From Bog-532 sp963732345 (lineage in GTDB: Bacteria; Actinomycetota; Actinomycetes; Streptosporangiales; Streptosporangiaceae), in assembly GCA_963732345.1 (NCBI GenBank), contig CAVSZI010000020.1, positions 62,001 through 126,000 of the forward strand: DNA of 64,000 nt, read 5' to 3'. The notes beneath the pieces are model-generated. The model was not told where the DNA came from and made no database searches. It saw only the letters and a program-made list of their open reading frames with translations. This document shows positions 36,296 through 44,528 of the stretch, piece by piece (positions within the stretch are counted from its first letter, which is position 1; each line of letters opens with the position of its first letter). A program made the translations under genes and the position numbers.

Positions 36296-36829
36296 TCAGT
36301 GCGGAACGTTCCGCGGCACGGCGAAGTCGACCATGAGCGCCTCACCGGGGATCAGGTCCGCCCACTCCCCCTTGAACTGCAGGATCGCGACCGCGCCGGT
36401 CGGGAACTTCTCCCGGGCGCGGTCCAGCGGCTCAGCAGCCGGGCCGTCCGTCATCTGCGCGATCCCCACGGCGAGCTCCGCGATTCCCGGGTTGTGCCCG
36501 ATGAGCAGGACCGTTCGGTAATCACCACCCGCCTCGCGCAGCAGGTGCAGCAGGCTCAGCGCGGTTGCTTCGTAGATGCGCTGCTCGTACCGGACGGCCG
36601 GCTCCGCATCCAGTTCGCCGGCCAGCAGCGCCCAGGTATCGCGCGTCCGGCGCGCCGTGGAACATAGCACCACGTCCGGGAAGTACCCGCAGTCGCGCAG
36701 CCACCGCCCCATGGCCGGGGCATCCCGGCGCCCGCGATCGTTCAGCGGCCGTTCACTGTCGGCCATGTCCGGCCACGCCGACTTGGCGTGCCGGAGCAGC
36801 AGAAGCCGCCGCGTGTCATCCGCGCCCAT
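36296..36829 (-). CDS. SixA-like histidine phosphatase
   Basis: A 177-aa phosphohistidine phosphatase-like protein. The catalytic RH motif is LLLLRHAKSAWPD (family RHG/RHA). The second conserved His is in LLIGHNPGIAEL, and an Arg is in CSTARRTRDTW. Its short length and RHAKS signature match SixA-type enzymes rather than phosphoglycerate mutases. ATG 36829. The biological target is unknown. Confidence 0.87.
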   Translation of the reverse strand: MGADDTRRLLLLRHAKSAWPDMADSERPLNDRGRRDAPAMGRWLRDCGYFPDVVLCSTARRTRDTWALLAGELDAEPAVRYEQRIYEATALSLLHLLREAGGDYRTVLLIGHNPGIAELAVGIAQMTDGPAAEPLDRAREKFPTGAVAILQFKGEWADLIPGEALMVDFAVPRNVPH

Positions 36830-37051
36830 GCCACCAGCCTTACACAGCCGGACCGGGCGGTTCACCTGAACGCCGGCCGGAGAATGACGGCCGTTCGGCG
36901 GCCGGACACCGGCTGTAGGCGGAACGGAACAGGGAAACGAGGCCGGATGGCAACAGCCCGACCATGATGCACCATTTGACACCTTACGGACATAGCATCC
37001 AGTTGCATCGAGGCCACCGGGCCGCGGCTACATCACGGAGGCGACGGCGCC

Positions 37052-38050
37052 ATGAGATTCCTGCCGAAACGAATGAGCCGCGCGCTCGCGGCCACGGCGA
37101 CGCTGGCCATGGCCGGCGGCCTGGCGGCCGTCGCGGCCGGCCCGGAAGCGAGTGCGGCGACCGGCGCGAGGGCCCAGGTCAGCGCGACAGCCCACGTCGG
37201 CAGGGGGACTCATGCGGCCCGCCCTGCCGGGGACAGCCCGCCCGGATTCTGGTACGGCACCGACAGCCTGCCCGTCACCATCAGCGGCAGTGCCCCGTAC
37301 CAGGAGCCGAGGACCGGCGGCAACTACGGCGGTTACATCGGCATGACCGGGAGCTGGGCGTACTGGCTGGGCTGCCGGGGCGGCTTCCTCGCCTACTCCG
37401 CGACCAACGCCCAGCAGGCCAACACGAACTACACCAGCTACGGCATCGGTATCGGCCTGGGCGTCTACTGGTTCATGGGCGGCCCGGGCGTCGACCCGAA
37501 CTACAACGGCAGCACCACCGAAGCCTACGCCTGGGGCCAGCGCCAGGCCGCCCGGGCCGTGGCGGACGCCAACGGCCAGCCGGTCAAATACCGGGTGCTC
37601 TTCATGGACGTCGAATTGCCCGGCGTCGCCCCCGCCCACGACAACGGCTGGAACAGCGTCTACACCTCGCCGTGCAGCGGCGTCACCAGGTCGACCTACA
37701 TCCCGGCCAGCGTCGACCGGGCTGACTTCAACGGCTTCTTCGACTATGAGAGCCAGCACGGCTACACGCCCGGTGTCTATTCGGAGCCGGGGATCTGGGC
37801 CTCGATCTTCGGCACCGGCACCCAGTCGATGATCGGGAACACCGACGAGTGGACCTACGAGCCAGAGACCACGAACTTCGGCCTTGCCCCCGTCGGCTGG
37901 TGCCTGAAGGGCACATCGACCTGTGCCAGGTTCTTCGGCGGCGTGACCACCTCCAGCCCGCACGCGCTGATGTGGCAGTGGTCGGGCGGCGGCGGCGTGA
38001 GCAACGGGGTCGGTGACTTCGACCAGATCGACGCCAGCATCGTCCGCTGA
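37052..38050 (+). CDS. secreted protein with glycoside-hydrolase-like fold (unassigned)
   Basis: A 332-aa protein. The N-terminus is a Sec-type signal (basic MRFLPKRMSR, hydrophobic core, cleavage near ASAATG, residues about 30-38). The mature part has features of GH25/DUF1906-like TIM-barrel proteins: GVYWFMGGPGVDPN, FMDVELPGV (possible acidic active site), FFDYESQHGYTPGVYSEP and a C-terminal LMWQWSGGGG. Cys residues are in pairs, fitting extracellular disulfides. It may act on cell-wall polymer, but the family is not firmly identified. ATG 37052 is weakly preceded by a ribosome binding site. Confidence 0.65.
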   Translation: MRFLPKRMSRALAATATLAMAGGLAAVAAGPEASAATGARAQVSATAHVGRGTHAARPAGDSPPGFWYGTDSLPVTISGSAPYQEPRTGGNYGGYIGMTGSWAYWLGCRGGFLAYSATNAQQANTNYTSYGIGIGLGVYWFMGGPGVDPNYNGSTTEAYAWGQRQAARAVADANGQPVKYRVLFMDVELPGVAPAHDNGWNSVYTSPCSGVTRSTYIPASVDRADFNGFFDYESQHGYTPGVYSEPGIWASIFGTGTQSMIGNTDEWTYEPETTNFGLAPVGWCLKGTSTCARFFGGVTTSSPHALMWQWSGGGGVSNGVGDFDQIDASIVR

Positions 38051-38198
38051 CCCCCCCGGGGTCCCCGGGACGCATGAGGTTGTCCTCAGCGCCCGGGGAT
38101 TCCCCGCGCGACGTGCAGCAGGTACTCCTTCCGGTTGAGCGGATCATGGTCCGCGCGGCCGCGGATTGTCACGCGAGCACTTTCGCTGGGGCATCCTT

Positions 38199-39773
38199 AT
38201 GCGCATGAGTGGCGACGGCAAGCTTGGCCGGCGGGCATTCCTCGGGGCCGCCGTGGCGGGGGCCGCGGGGGCGGCGGTCGCGGCCTGCTCCAGGCAGACG
38301 GCCGGAAACAAGGCGGCGGGCACGACCGCCAGCCGGACCCCGCGGGCCTCCGCGGGAATCGCGGAGAACGCGCGGCCGGGTGACCCGCACTGGGCGATCC
38401 GCCACCTGGGCGCCGGGCACGAGATCGAGGGCTACGCGGGCCGGGTCAGCGTGCGGCAGGGGGAGTCATTCCCGCTGTTCGTCTCGTCCACCTCCCCGGG
38501 CTACCGGGTGACCGCGTACCGGCTGGGCTGGTATCAGGGCGACGGCGCGCGCCAGGTGTGGCAGTCGGGCCCGCTGCGCGGCCACCGGCAGAACGGCCCC
38601 GTCCTGGCCGGTCCGACGAACACGATCCGGACGGACTGGGACCCCGCGCTGGACGTGCCGACCGGCGACTGGCCGCCGGGCTCGTACCTGCTCCGGCTGG
38701 ACGCGGATTCGGGGGGACAGCGCTACGTGCCGGTGACCGTCCGCTCGGAGACCACGGCGGGCAAGGTCGTTCTCAAGAACGGCGTCGAGACCTGGCAGGC
38801 GTACAACACCTGGGGGGGTTACGACCTGTACAAGGGGCCTGACGGGGCTTACGCGAACCGTTCGCTGGTGGTCAGCCTGGACCGGCCGTACGACGATAAC
38901 GGCGCGGCGATGTTCCTGACCTACGAGCGGAACGTGGTCAAGCTGGCCGAGCTGATCGGGCTGCCGCTCGCCTACGTCACCAGCATGGACATCGCCGCGG
39001 ACCCGCACCTGCTGGACGGGGCCAGCGCGCTGATCTCGCTCGGGCACGACGAGTACTGGTCACCCGGTGAGCGGGCCAACGTGACGGCCGCCCGGGACGC
39101 GGGGGTCAACCTGGCCTTCCTCGGGGCCAACGCGCTGTTCCGCCGCACCCGGCTGGAGGCCACTCCGCTGGGCCCGGACCGTGTGGTCGTCTGTTACAAG
39201 ACCAGCTACCAGGACGACCCGATGTACGGCAAGGACGCATCGCTGGTGACCAGCGACTGGCGGGGGGCGCCCAGTCCCGACCCGGAATCGTCGCTCATCG
39301 GCACCCTGTACGAGTCCTACCCGGCGACCGCCGCCTACCAGGTGGTGAGCCCGCGCAGCTGGGTGTTCAAGGGCACCGGCGTGCCCGCGGGCGCCAGCTT
39401 CCGCAACCTGGTCGGCATCGAATACGACCGGGTCAACCCCGGTTACCCGGTTCAGCGGCCGATCGAGGTGCTGTCGCACTCCCCGCTGGTCTGCCAGGGC
39501 ATCAGCAGCTACGGCGACTCCGCCTACTACACCCACTCCGGCGGGGCGGGCGTCTTCAACGCCGGCACGATGCGCTGGGTGGAGGCGATCTTCGGCGACC
39601 AGCCGCACGGGATCAACGGTACGGCGACCGCCTTCGTCCGCCAGGTCACCGCGAACATCCTCCGCGCCTTCGCCGACGGCCCCGCGGCCGCCGCGTACCC
39701 CGCCCACGACAACCTGGACGCGATGCACGAATACGCCGGTGACCGGATCGGCGCCGGCAGCAACCTGTCCTGA
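38199..39773 (+). CDS. Tat-exported lipoprotein of the N,N-dimethylformamidase beta-subunit-like family
   Basis: A 524-aa protein. The N-terminus has a twin-arginine signal (GRRAFLGAAVAGAAGAAVAA) ending in a lipobox, AAC, so it is likely Tat-exported and lipid-anchored. The mature part has an N-terminal beta domain (VRQGESFPLFVSST, YRLGWYQGDGARQVW). It then shows features of the dimethylformamidase beta-subunit C-terminal domain: QAYNTWGGYDLYKGP, YVTSMDIAADPHLLDGASAL, LGHDEYWSPGER. Enzymatic activity in these extracellular homologues is unproven. ATG 38199; another ATG at 38205 is equally likely. Confidence 0.8.
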   Translation: MRMSGDGKLGRRAFLGAAVAGAAGAAVAACSRQTAGNKAAGTTASRTPRASAGIAENARPGDPHWAIRHLGAGHEIEGYAGRVSVRQGESFPLFVSSTSPGYRVTAYRLGWYQGDGARQVWQSGPLRGHRQNGPVLAGPTNTIRTDWDPALDVPTGDWPPGSYLLRLDADSGGQRYVPVTVRSETTAGKVVLKNGVETWQAYNTWGGYDLYKGPDGAYANRSLVVSLDRPYDDNGAAMFLTYERNVVKLAELIGLPLAYVTSMDIAADPHLLDGASALISLGHDEYWSPGERANVTAARDAGVNLAFLGANALFRRTRLEATPLGPDRVVVCYKTSYQDDPMYGKDASLVTSDWRGAPSPDPESSLIGTLYESYPATAAYQVVSPRSWVFKGTGVPAGASFRNLVGIEYDRVNPGYPVQRPIEVLSHSPLVCQGISSYGDSAYYTHSGGAGVFNAGTMRWVEAIFGDQPHGINGTATAFVRQVTANILRAFADGPAAAAYPAHDNLDAMHEYAGDRIGAGSNLS

Positions 39774-39876
39774 CCCTGGCGGCGGGGCGGCGGGGCGGCG
39801 GCGTATGGCATGGCTTCTCCTTCTCAACCGTTTACCGCATGCGCCGGGCCGCCCGGAGTGGACCGCCGGGGAACCG

Positions 39877-40932
39877 CTACTTCTTGAGGTGCGGGGCGAG
39901 GAGGGCCAGGTCGGCCTGGCTGAGGCGGTCGTTGGCGGTCTGAGCCTGGTGCCAGTACGGGTAGATCAGGTCCGGCGCGCTCACCTGATCCAGGGCGGCG
40001 CGCTCGTCGCCGGACAGGACCAGGTCCGCGGCGGCCAGGTTGTCGGCGAGTTGCTCGTCGGTCCGCGCCCCGATGACGAGCGAGGTCACGCCCGGCCGGC
40101 CGAGCAGCCAGGCCAGCGCGACCTGAGCGGCCGACACCCCGTGGGCCTTGGCCACGTCCAGGAGGACCTCGATCGTGTCGTATAGCCGGTCCTCGTTGCG
40201 CACCGGCGGCTCGTTCCACCCGCTCAGATGACGCGAGTTCTCCGGCTGGGCGGCGTCCCGGCGGAACTTGCCGGACAGCAGGCCGCCCGCCAGCGGGCTC
40301 CACACCAGGATGCCGAGGCCCTGGTCGAGGGCCAGCGGTACCAGCTCGTACTCGGCGTCCCGCGCCTCCAGGGAGTAGTAGATCTGCTGGGCGGCAAACC
40401 GCTGGTAGTGGTGGAGGTCCGCGGCGGCCAGCGCCTTCATGAGCTGCCAGCCCGCGTAGTTCGAGGCCGCGAGATAGCGCACCTTGCCGGACTGGACGAG
40501 GCTGTCCAGGGTGGACAGCGTCTCCTCCACCGGGGTCTGCCCGTCCCACTCGTGCACGTGGTAGATGTCGATGTGGTCGGTGCCGAGCCGGCGCAGGCTC
40601 GCCTCGGCGCCGCTCAGGATGTGGTGGCGCGACAGCCCGGCGTCGTTCGGCCCGTCACCCATCGACATCCGGACCTTGGTGGACAGCAGCAGATCGTCCC
40701 GCTTGCCCTTGATCGCCTTCCCGACGAGCTCCTCGGCCGTGCCCCGGGAGTAGACGTCCGCCGTATCGATGAGGTTCACCCCGGCGTCCAGGGCCATGTC
40801 GATCTGACGCCGCGCGCCCTCGATACCAGTTGAGCCGACCGCGCTGAACCCTCCCTTGCCGCCGAACGTCATCGTGCCGAGGGTCAGCGCCGAAATCCGG
40901 AGGCCACTCCGGCCAAGCTGACGGTACTCCAT
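39877..40932 (-). CDS. aldo/keto reductase
   Basis: A 351-aa NADPH-dependent reductase of the AKR superfamily (YdhF/Tas-like). It begins MEYRQLGRSGLRISALTLG. The catalytic tetrad is visible as Asp and Tyr in NLIDTADVYSRG, Lys in LLLSTKVRM and His in IYHVHEW. The C-terminal cofactor-binding region includes SPLAGGLLSGKF and SLVIGARTDEQL. The full-length ATG is at 40932. It is divergent from the transporter gene. Confidence 0.92.
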   Translation of the reverse strand: MEYRQLGRSGLRISALTLGTMTFGGKGGFSAVGSTGIEGARRQIDMALDAGVNLIDTADVYSRGTAEELVGKAIKGKRDDLLLSTKVRMSMGDGPNDAGLSRHHILSGAEASLRRLGTDHIDIYHVHEWDGQTPVEETLSTLDSLVQSGKVRYLAASNYAGWQLMKALAAADLHHYQRFAAQQIYYSLEARDAEYELVPLALDQGLGILVWSPLAGGLLSGKFRRDAAQPENSRHLSGWNEPPVRNEDRLYDTIEVLLDVAKAHGVSAAQVALAWLLGRPGVTSLVIGARTDEQLADNLAAADLVLSGDERAALDQVSAPDLIYPYWHQAQTANDRLSQADLALLAPHLKK

Positions 40933-41207
40933 GATGGGACCCTTCCCGCAGGACTCGTCTCAGTGGTCTAGAGCAAACTTACGACCGGGCCGCGTCAGTG
41001 CCGCGCCGGGGGCTGGCCCGTCCGGGCCGTCGGTGGGGAACTCGAAGGCATGCACCGCGACGCTCTCGACCGGGATCATACCGTTTGCCGCTCCCCCCGT
41101 GACGGCCGTCAAACCCGCGCAAAGCGCACGCGGCGGGTGACCATGATCACCCCGACTGGCCTGCGCCCTCAGGATCTGTCAGCGTGTCACCGTGCGCATT
41201 ACGGGTA
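40933..41207. other. divergent intergenic region
   Basis: The region between the aldo/keto reductase and transporter genes carries no gene I can support. It must contain promoters in both directions. The transporter leader hairpin begins at 41208. Confidence 0.4.
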
Positions 41208-41260
41208 CCCGGGACATGTGGGCTGGTTGCCTGGGACCGGCCCCCAAGCACATGCCCGGG
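41208..41260 (+). promoter_or_regulatory. structured leader of the DMT-type transporter mRNA
   Basis: CCCGGGACATGTG (41208-41220) pairs with CACATGCCCGGG (41249-41260) with a single bulge, enclosing about 28 nt that can fold further (GGCTGG and CCGGCC). It ends 22 nt before the transporter ATG, just upstream of the GGGGAGGG ribosome binding site. A riboswitch or attenuator is possible; it matches no class I can name. Confidence 0.45.
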
Positions 41261-41282
41261 CGCCGGAGCCGGAAGGGGAGGG

Positions 41283-42260
41283 ATGCTCAGCTACTTCCTC
41301 GCGGTGCTCGCGGCCTGTGCCAACGCGGCCTCCTCGGTCCTGCAGCGCAAGGCCAACCGGGAGATCCCGCAGAAAGAGAACCTGAGCTGGAGGCTCATCC
41401 AGAGCCTGCTGCACAAGCCGGTGTGGTTCGGCGGAATCCTCGCCGTCACCGTGGGTTTCCTGCTCCAGGCCAGCGCGCTGGGCGCGGGCGAGCTGGCCGT
41501 CGTCGAGCCCATCCTGGTTCTGGAACTCCCGCTCACGCTGATCCTCGCGTCCCGGGTGTTCGGGTCGACCATGGGCTGGCGGGAATGGGCGTCGACGCTG
41601 GCGATGACGGCTGGGCTGGCCGGCCTGCTGTACTTCCTGGCCCCCGCGCCCGGCGCATCGGACAACGTAGAGCCGCACGTCTGGCTGATCGGGATCGGCG
41701 TAAACCTGGCGGTGGTCGGCGCGCTGGTCGCGTGGGGACGGCAGGGGCCCGCTGGGCGCGGCGGGGGCGGCGGCAGGGGGAGCAGCTCGCACCAGGCGGC
41801 GGTCTTCGGGGTCGCCGCGGGGACGGCCTTCGGGCTGACCGCGGCGCTGATGAAGGGGATGACCACCCACTTCTCGAACGGGTTCGGCGCGCTGTTCACC
41901 AACTGGCAGATCTACGCGATGGTCGCCACCGGAGTGCTCGGGATATTCCTGGTGCAGTCGGCGCTGAACGCCGGGCGGCTGATCGCGGCCCAGCCCGGTC
42001 TCACCCTGTCCGACCCGATCGTGTCCATCCTCTGGGGCGTGCTGGCGTTCAACGAAAAGGTCCGGGGCGGGACGCTGAACCTGCTGTTCGCGGCGCTCAG
42101 CACCGTCCTCATGGCGGCCGCCGTGGTGGCCCTGGCCCGGTCGCCCGTGCTCGCCGATGATCACCGGAAGGCGGCGCGTGATCAGCCGGACCGGCCTCAG
42201 CAGGGACCCCAGCAGGGCGGCCGGCCGCAGAGCGAGTCGCCGCACCCCGCTCGCAGTTAG
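41283..42260 (+). CDS. DMT-superfamily transporter (EamA-like)
   Basis: A 325-aa integral membrane protein with nine to ten hydrophobic helices. It has the duplicated EamA-type layout, with a Gly-rich central loop (GRGGGGGRGSSS, about 160). The start MLSYFLAVLAACANAASSVLQRKANRE and the segment LNAGRLIAAQPGLTLSDPIV are typical of actinobacterial DMT transporters. The C-terminal tail is hydrophilic, with Gln/Pro/Gly. ATG 41283 has GGAAGGGGAGGG upstream. The substrate is unknown. A structured leader precedes it. Confidence 0.83.
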   Translation: MLSYFLAVLAACANAASSVLQRKANREIPQKENLSWRLIQSLLHKPVWFGGILAVTVGFLLQASALGAGELAVVEPILVLELPLTLILASRVFGSTMGWREWASTLAMTAGLAGLLYFLAPAPGASDNVEPHVWLIGIGVNLAVVGALVAWGRQGPAGRGGGGGRGSSSHQAAVFGVAAGTAFGLTAALMKGMTTHFSNGFGALFTNWQIYAMVATGVLGIFLVQSALNAGRLIAAQPGLTLSDPIVSILWGVLAFNEKVRGGTLNLLFAALSTVLMAAAVVALARSPVLADDHRKAARDQPDRPQQGPQQGGRPQSESPHPARS

Positions 42261-42319
42261 CGGGCACGCAGTTGGCGGGCGTATGATCCCCACCGGGGCG
42301 GACGGACGAGCCGGGCTCG

Positions 42320-42601
42320 TCACCGGGACCCCTGTGGGCGCATGTGCCGTCGGTTGAACTGCCGCCAGTCCTCCCGGCCGTCCGGCCACCGGATCAGCGC
42401 GGCCCACCCGCCGCTATAACGCGCCCAGGCGACGATCAGGCAGGGACGCCAGCTGGTATCGCTGTACAGGACCTCGGCCGCCCGGCGCACCGGCGCCCGG
42501 CGCGGGCTGTCCATCAGCTCACCGGCTGGCACCCTGGTCAGCATCGGGACAGTTCCGACCGGCGGCGGATAGCCTCCAGAAGACGTTTTCCCAGCTCCCA
42601 T
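42320..42601 (-). CDS. small hypothetical protein
   Basis: A 93-aa reading frame of unknown function. The C-terminal half (SWRPCLIVAWARYSGGWAAL, then WPDGREDWRQ) looks like a compact beta-rich domain with many Trp, as in small actinobacterial proteins of unknown role. Internal ATG codons at 42544 and near 42513 are possible starts, since the first 30 residues are featureless. It is convergent with the transporter. Confidence 0.5.
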   Translation of the reverse strand: MGAGKTSSGGYPPPVGTVPMLTRVPAGELMDSPRRAPVRRAAEVLYSDTSWRPCLIVAWARYSGGWAALIRWPDGREDWRQFNRRHMRPQGSR

Positions 42602-42918
42602 GGCTTAGACGATAACAGATTCGAATATGAGACGAAGGTGGCTAAACGGATCGAATGCAAAGTCGTCACGACGTACCGGGCAGCATCGGCGAACCGTAAA
42701 AGCCGTCCCCTGCGGGCCTTCCGGCCGGCGAGACGGGCCGCCAGCACGGCCGCGACATGCCGCCCTGGCCCCGGGCGGGCCGTCATCCAGGCCGAAGCCC
42801 GTTAGATGAACATCGGGTAAAATTTAGGTAGACGTTAACTTTCGGAAAAATGGCCGGGAATCGCCGAAGTCCACCGTGGGTGCGAGTTGGCGCGGACCTG
42901 CCGGGTAGGTCACACACC
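42602..42918. other. intergenic region before the CYTH-CHAD gene
   Basis: The region is clearly less GC-rich at both ends. The right 100 bp (for example AAAATTTAGG around 42820 and TTAACTTTCGG around 42835) probably holds the promoter of the next gene. A short minus-strand frame crosses it without convincing coding features. Confidence 0.4.
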
Positions 42919-44436
42919 ATGGTTATGGACACCCGCGAAATTGAGATGAAGTACGAGGCCGGCCCGGAGACGGTGCTGCCGCCGCTGGAGGATCTCCCCA
43001 AGGTGGCCGGCGAGGCGGGCCCCGATGAGGAGAAGCTCGAGGCCGAGTACTACGACACCGAGGACCTGCGGTTGCTGCGCGCGGGCGTCACGTTGCGGAG
43101 GCGCCGCGGCAAGGACGCGGGCTGGCACCTGAAGCTGCCCGTCGGGCCGCACACACGCCGGGAGATACGGCTACCGCTCGGCCGCGCCGGCCGGACCGTG
43201 CCCGCCGAGCTGGCCAGCCTGGTCCGCGTGTACACCCGGGGCGAGCCGCTGGCTCCCGTGGCCCGGATCGCCACCGTGCGCCGGACCCGGACCCTGATCG
43301 ACGAGGCCGGGACGTCACTCGCCGAAGTGGTCGCGGACGAGGTTTCCGCGCAGACGCTCGGTGACGCCACCACTTTTTCCAGCTGGCGCGAGGTGGAGGT
43401 CGAGCTCACCGGCGGCGACCGGCATCTGCTGCGGGCCGCGGACAAGCGGCTGCGCCGCGTCGGCCTGCGGCCGGCGGCCCGCACGGCCAAGCTGGAGCGC
43501 GCCCTGGCTGGCCAGCTGCCGTCCGCGAACGGCGACGGGCGGCCGGGCGGGCGCGGCTCGTCGGCCGACGTGGTCATGGCCTACGTCGAGGAGCAGGCCG
43601 GCAAGCTGAAGGCGTTCGATCCTATGGTGCGGCGTGACGAGCCCGACTCGGTGCACCAGATGCGCGTCACGACCCGGCGGCTGCGCAGCACGTTCCAGTC
43701 GTTCGGCACGGTCCTGCGCGCCGCCGATACCCGGCATGTGGGTAACGAGCTGCGATGGCTCAGCCATGTGCTGGGCGACGCGAGGGACAGCGAGGTGCTC
43801 GCCGAGCACATCAAGGACGACGTCGACCACGTGCCGCCCGAGCAGGTCATCGGGCCGGTGAAGGCGCGGCTGCGGGAGCATCTCGCGCCGCTGGCCGCGC
43901 GAACCCGCAAGGCCGTGCTCGAGGCCCTGGACTCCGAGCGCTACTTCACGCTGCTGAACGAGCTGGACCAGATCCTGGCCAGGCCGCCGCTGGGCCCGGA
44001 CGCGACCCTCCCCGCGAAGAAGGGCCTGGCCCGCCCGGTGGCCCGCACCTACCGGCAGACCAGTCGCCGGATGCGCCGGGCCGGGCAGGCGGACGCCGGT
44101 GAGGCCGCCAACATGGCGCTGCACAGCGCGCGGCGTGCCGCCAAGCGCGCCCGGTACGCGGCCGAGGTGGTCAGCCCCGCCTACGGCCACCCGGCCCGCC
44201 GGTTCGCCAAGCAGATGAAGAAGGTCCAGACTTCGCTGGGCGCGCACCAGGACGCGGTGATCGCCCGGAGCACCATCCGTGAGATCGGCGTGCGGGCGCA
44301 CCTGGAAGGCGAGAACGCCTTCACCTTCGGGCTGCTGTACGAGCACAACACCTGTGCCGCGCGGGACGCGGAGCGCCGGGCCTGGAAGGACTGGAAGCGT
44401 GCGTCCCGCCCCAAGTACCGGAAGTGGCTGCACTAG
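42919..44436 (+). CDS. CYTH-CHAD domain protein
   Basis: A 505-aa cytoplasmic protein. The N-terminal CYTH (triphosphate tunnel) domain spans about residues 5-205, with the ExExK start motif REIEMKYE. The C-terminal CHAD helical domain spans about 215-505. Its conserved His/Arg-rich helices are SVHQMRVTTRRLRSTF and ALHSARRAAKRARYAAEV. CHAD domains bind polyphosphate and CYTH domains handle triphosphates, so a role in polyphosphate metabolism is likely. ATG 42919 (MVMDTREIEM) is preferred over an upstream ATG at 42850. Confidence 0.9.
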   Translation: MVMDTREIEMKYEAGPETVLPPLEDLPKVAGEAGPDEEKLEAEYYDTEDLRLLRAGVTLRRRRGKDAGWHLKLPVGPHTRREIRLPLGRAGRTVPAELASLVRVYTRGEPLAPVARIATVRRTRTLIDEAGTSLAEVVADEVSAQTLGDATTFSSWREVEVELTGGDRHLLRAADKRLRRVGLRPAARTAKLERALAGQLPSANGDGRPGGRGSSADVVMAYVEEQAGKLKAFDPMVRRDEPDSVHQMRVTTRRLRSTFQSFGTVLRAADTRHVGNELRWLSHVLGDARDSEVLAEHIKDDVDHVPPEQVIGPVKARLREHLAPLAARTRKAVLEALDSERYFTLLNELDQILARPPLGPDATLPAKKGLARPVARTYRQTSRRMRRAGQADAGEAANMALHSARRAAKRARYAAEVVSPAYGHPARRFAKQMKKVQTSLGAHQDAVIARSTIREIGVRAHLEGENAFTFGLLYEHNTCAARDAERRAWKDWKRASRPKYRKWLH

Positions 44437-44477
44437 GCGCCGGCCACGCCGCAGCCCTTCGTCCCCGCCGGGGCGGA

Positions 44478-44520
44478 GGCCGGGTCAGCGGAGGGCCGGG
44501 TCAGCGGAGGGCCGGGTCAG
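44478..44520. repeat. 16-bp tandem repeat, 2.7 copies
   Basis: GGCCGGGTCAGCGGAG occurs at 44478-44493 and 44494-44509, with a partial third copy from 44510. It lies between the convergent CYTH-CHAD and ligD genes. Confidence 0.9.
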
Positions 44521-44528
44521 CCGATGCC

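Noticed and set aside
41208..41260. Known riboswitch class for the transporter leader
   Set aside because: No guanidine, TPP, SAM or c-di-AMP consensus could be matched by eye, so only a structured leader is claimed.
42538..42786. 82-aa minus-strand frame in the intergenic region before the CYTH-CHAD gene
   Set aside because: It overlaps another small frame, has no ribosome binding site I can identify and no recognisable domain; coding status cannot be supported.
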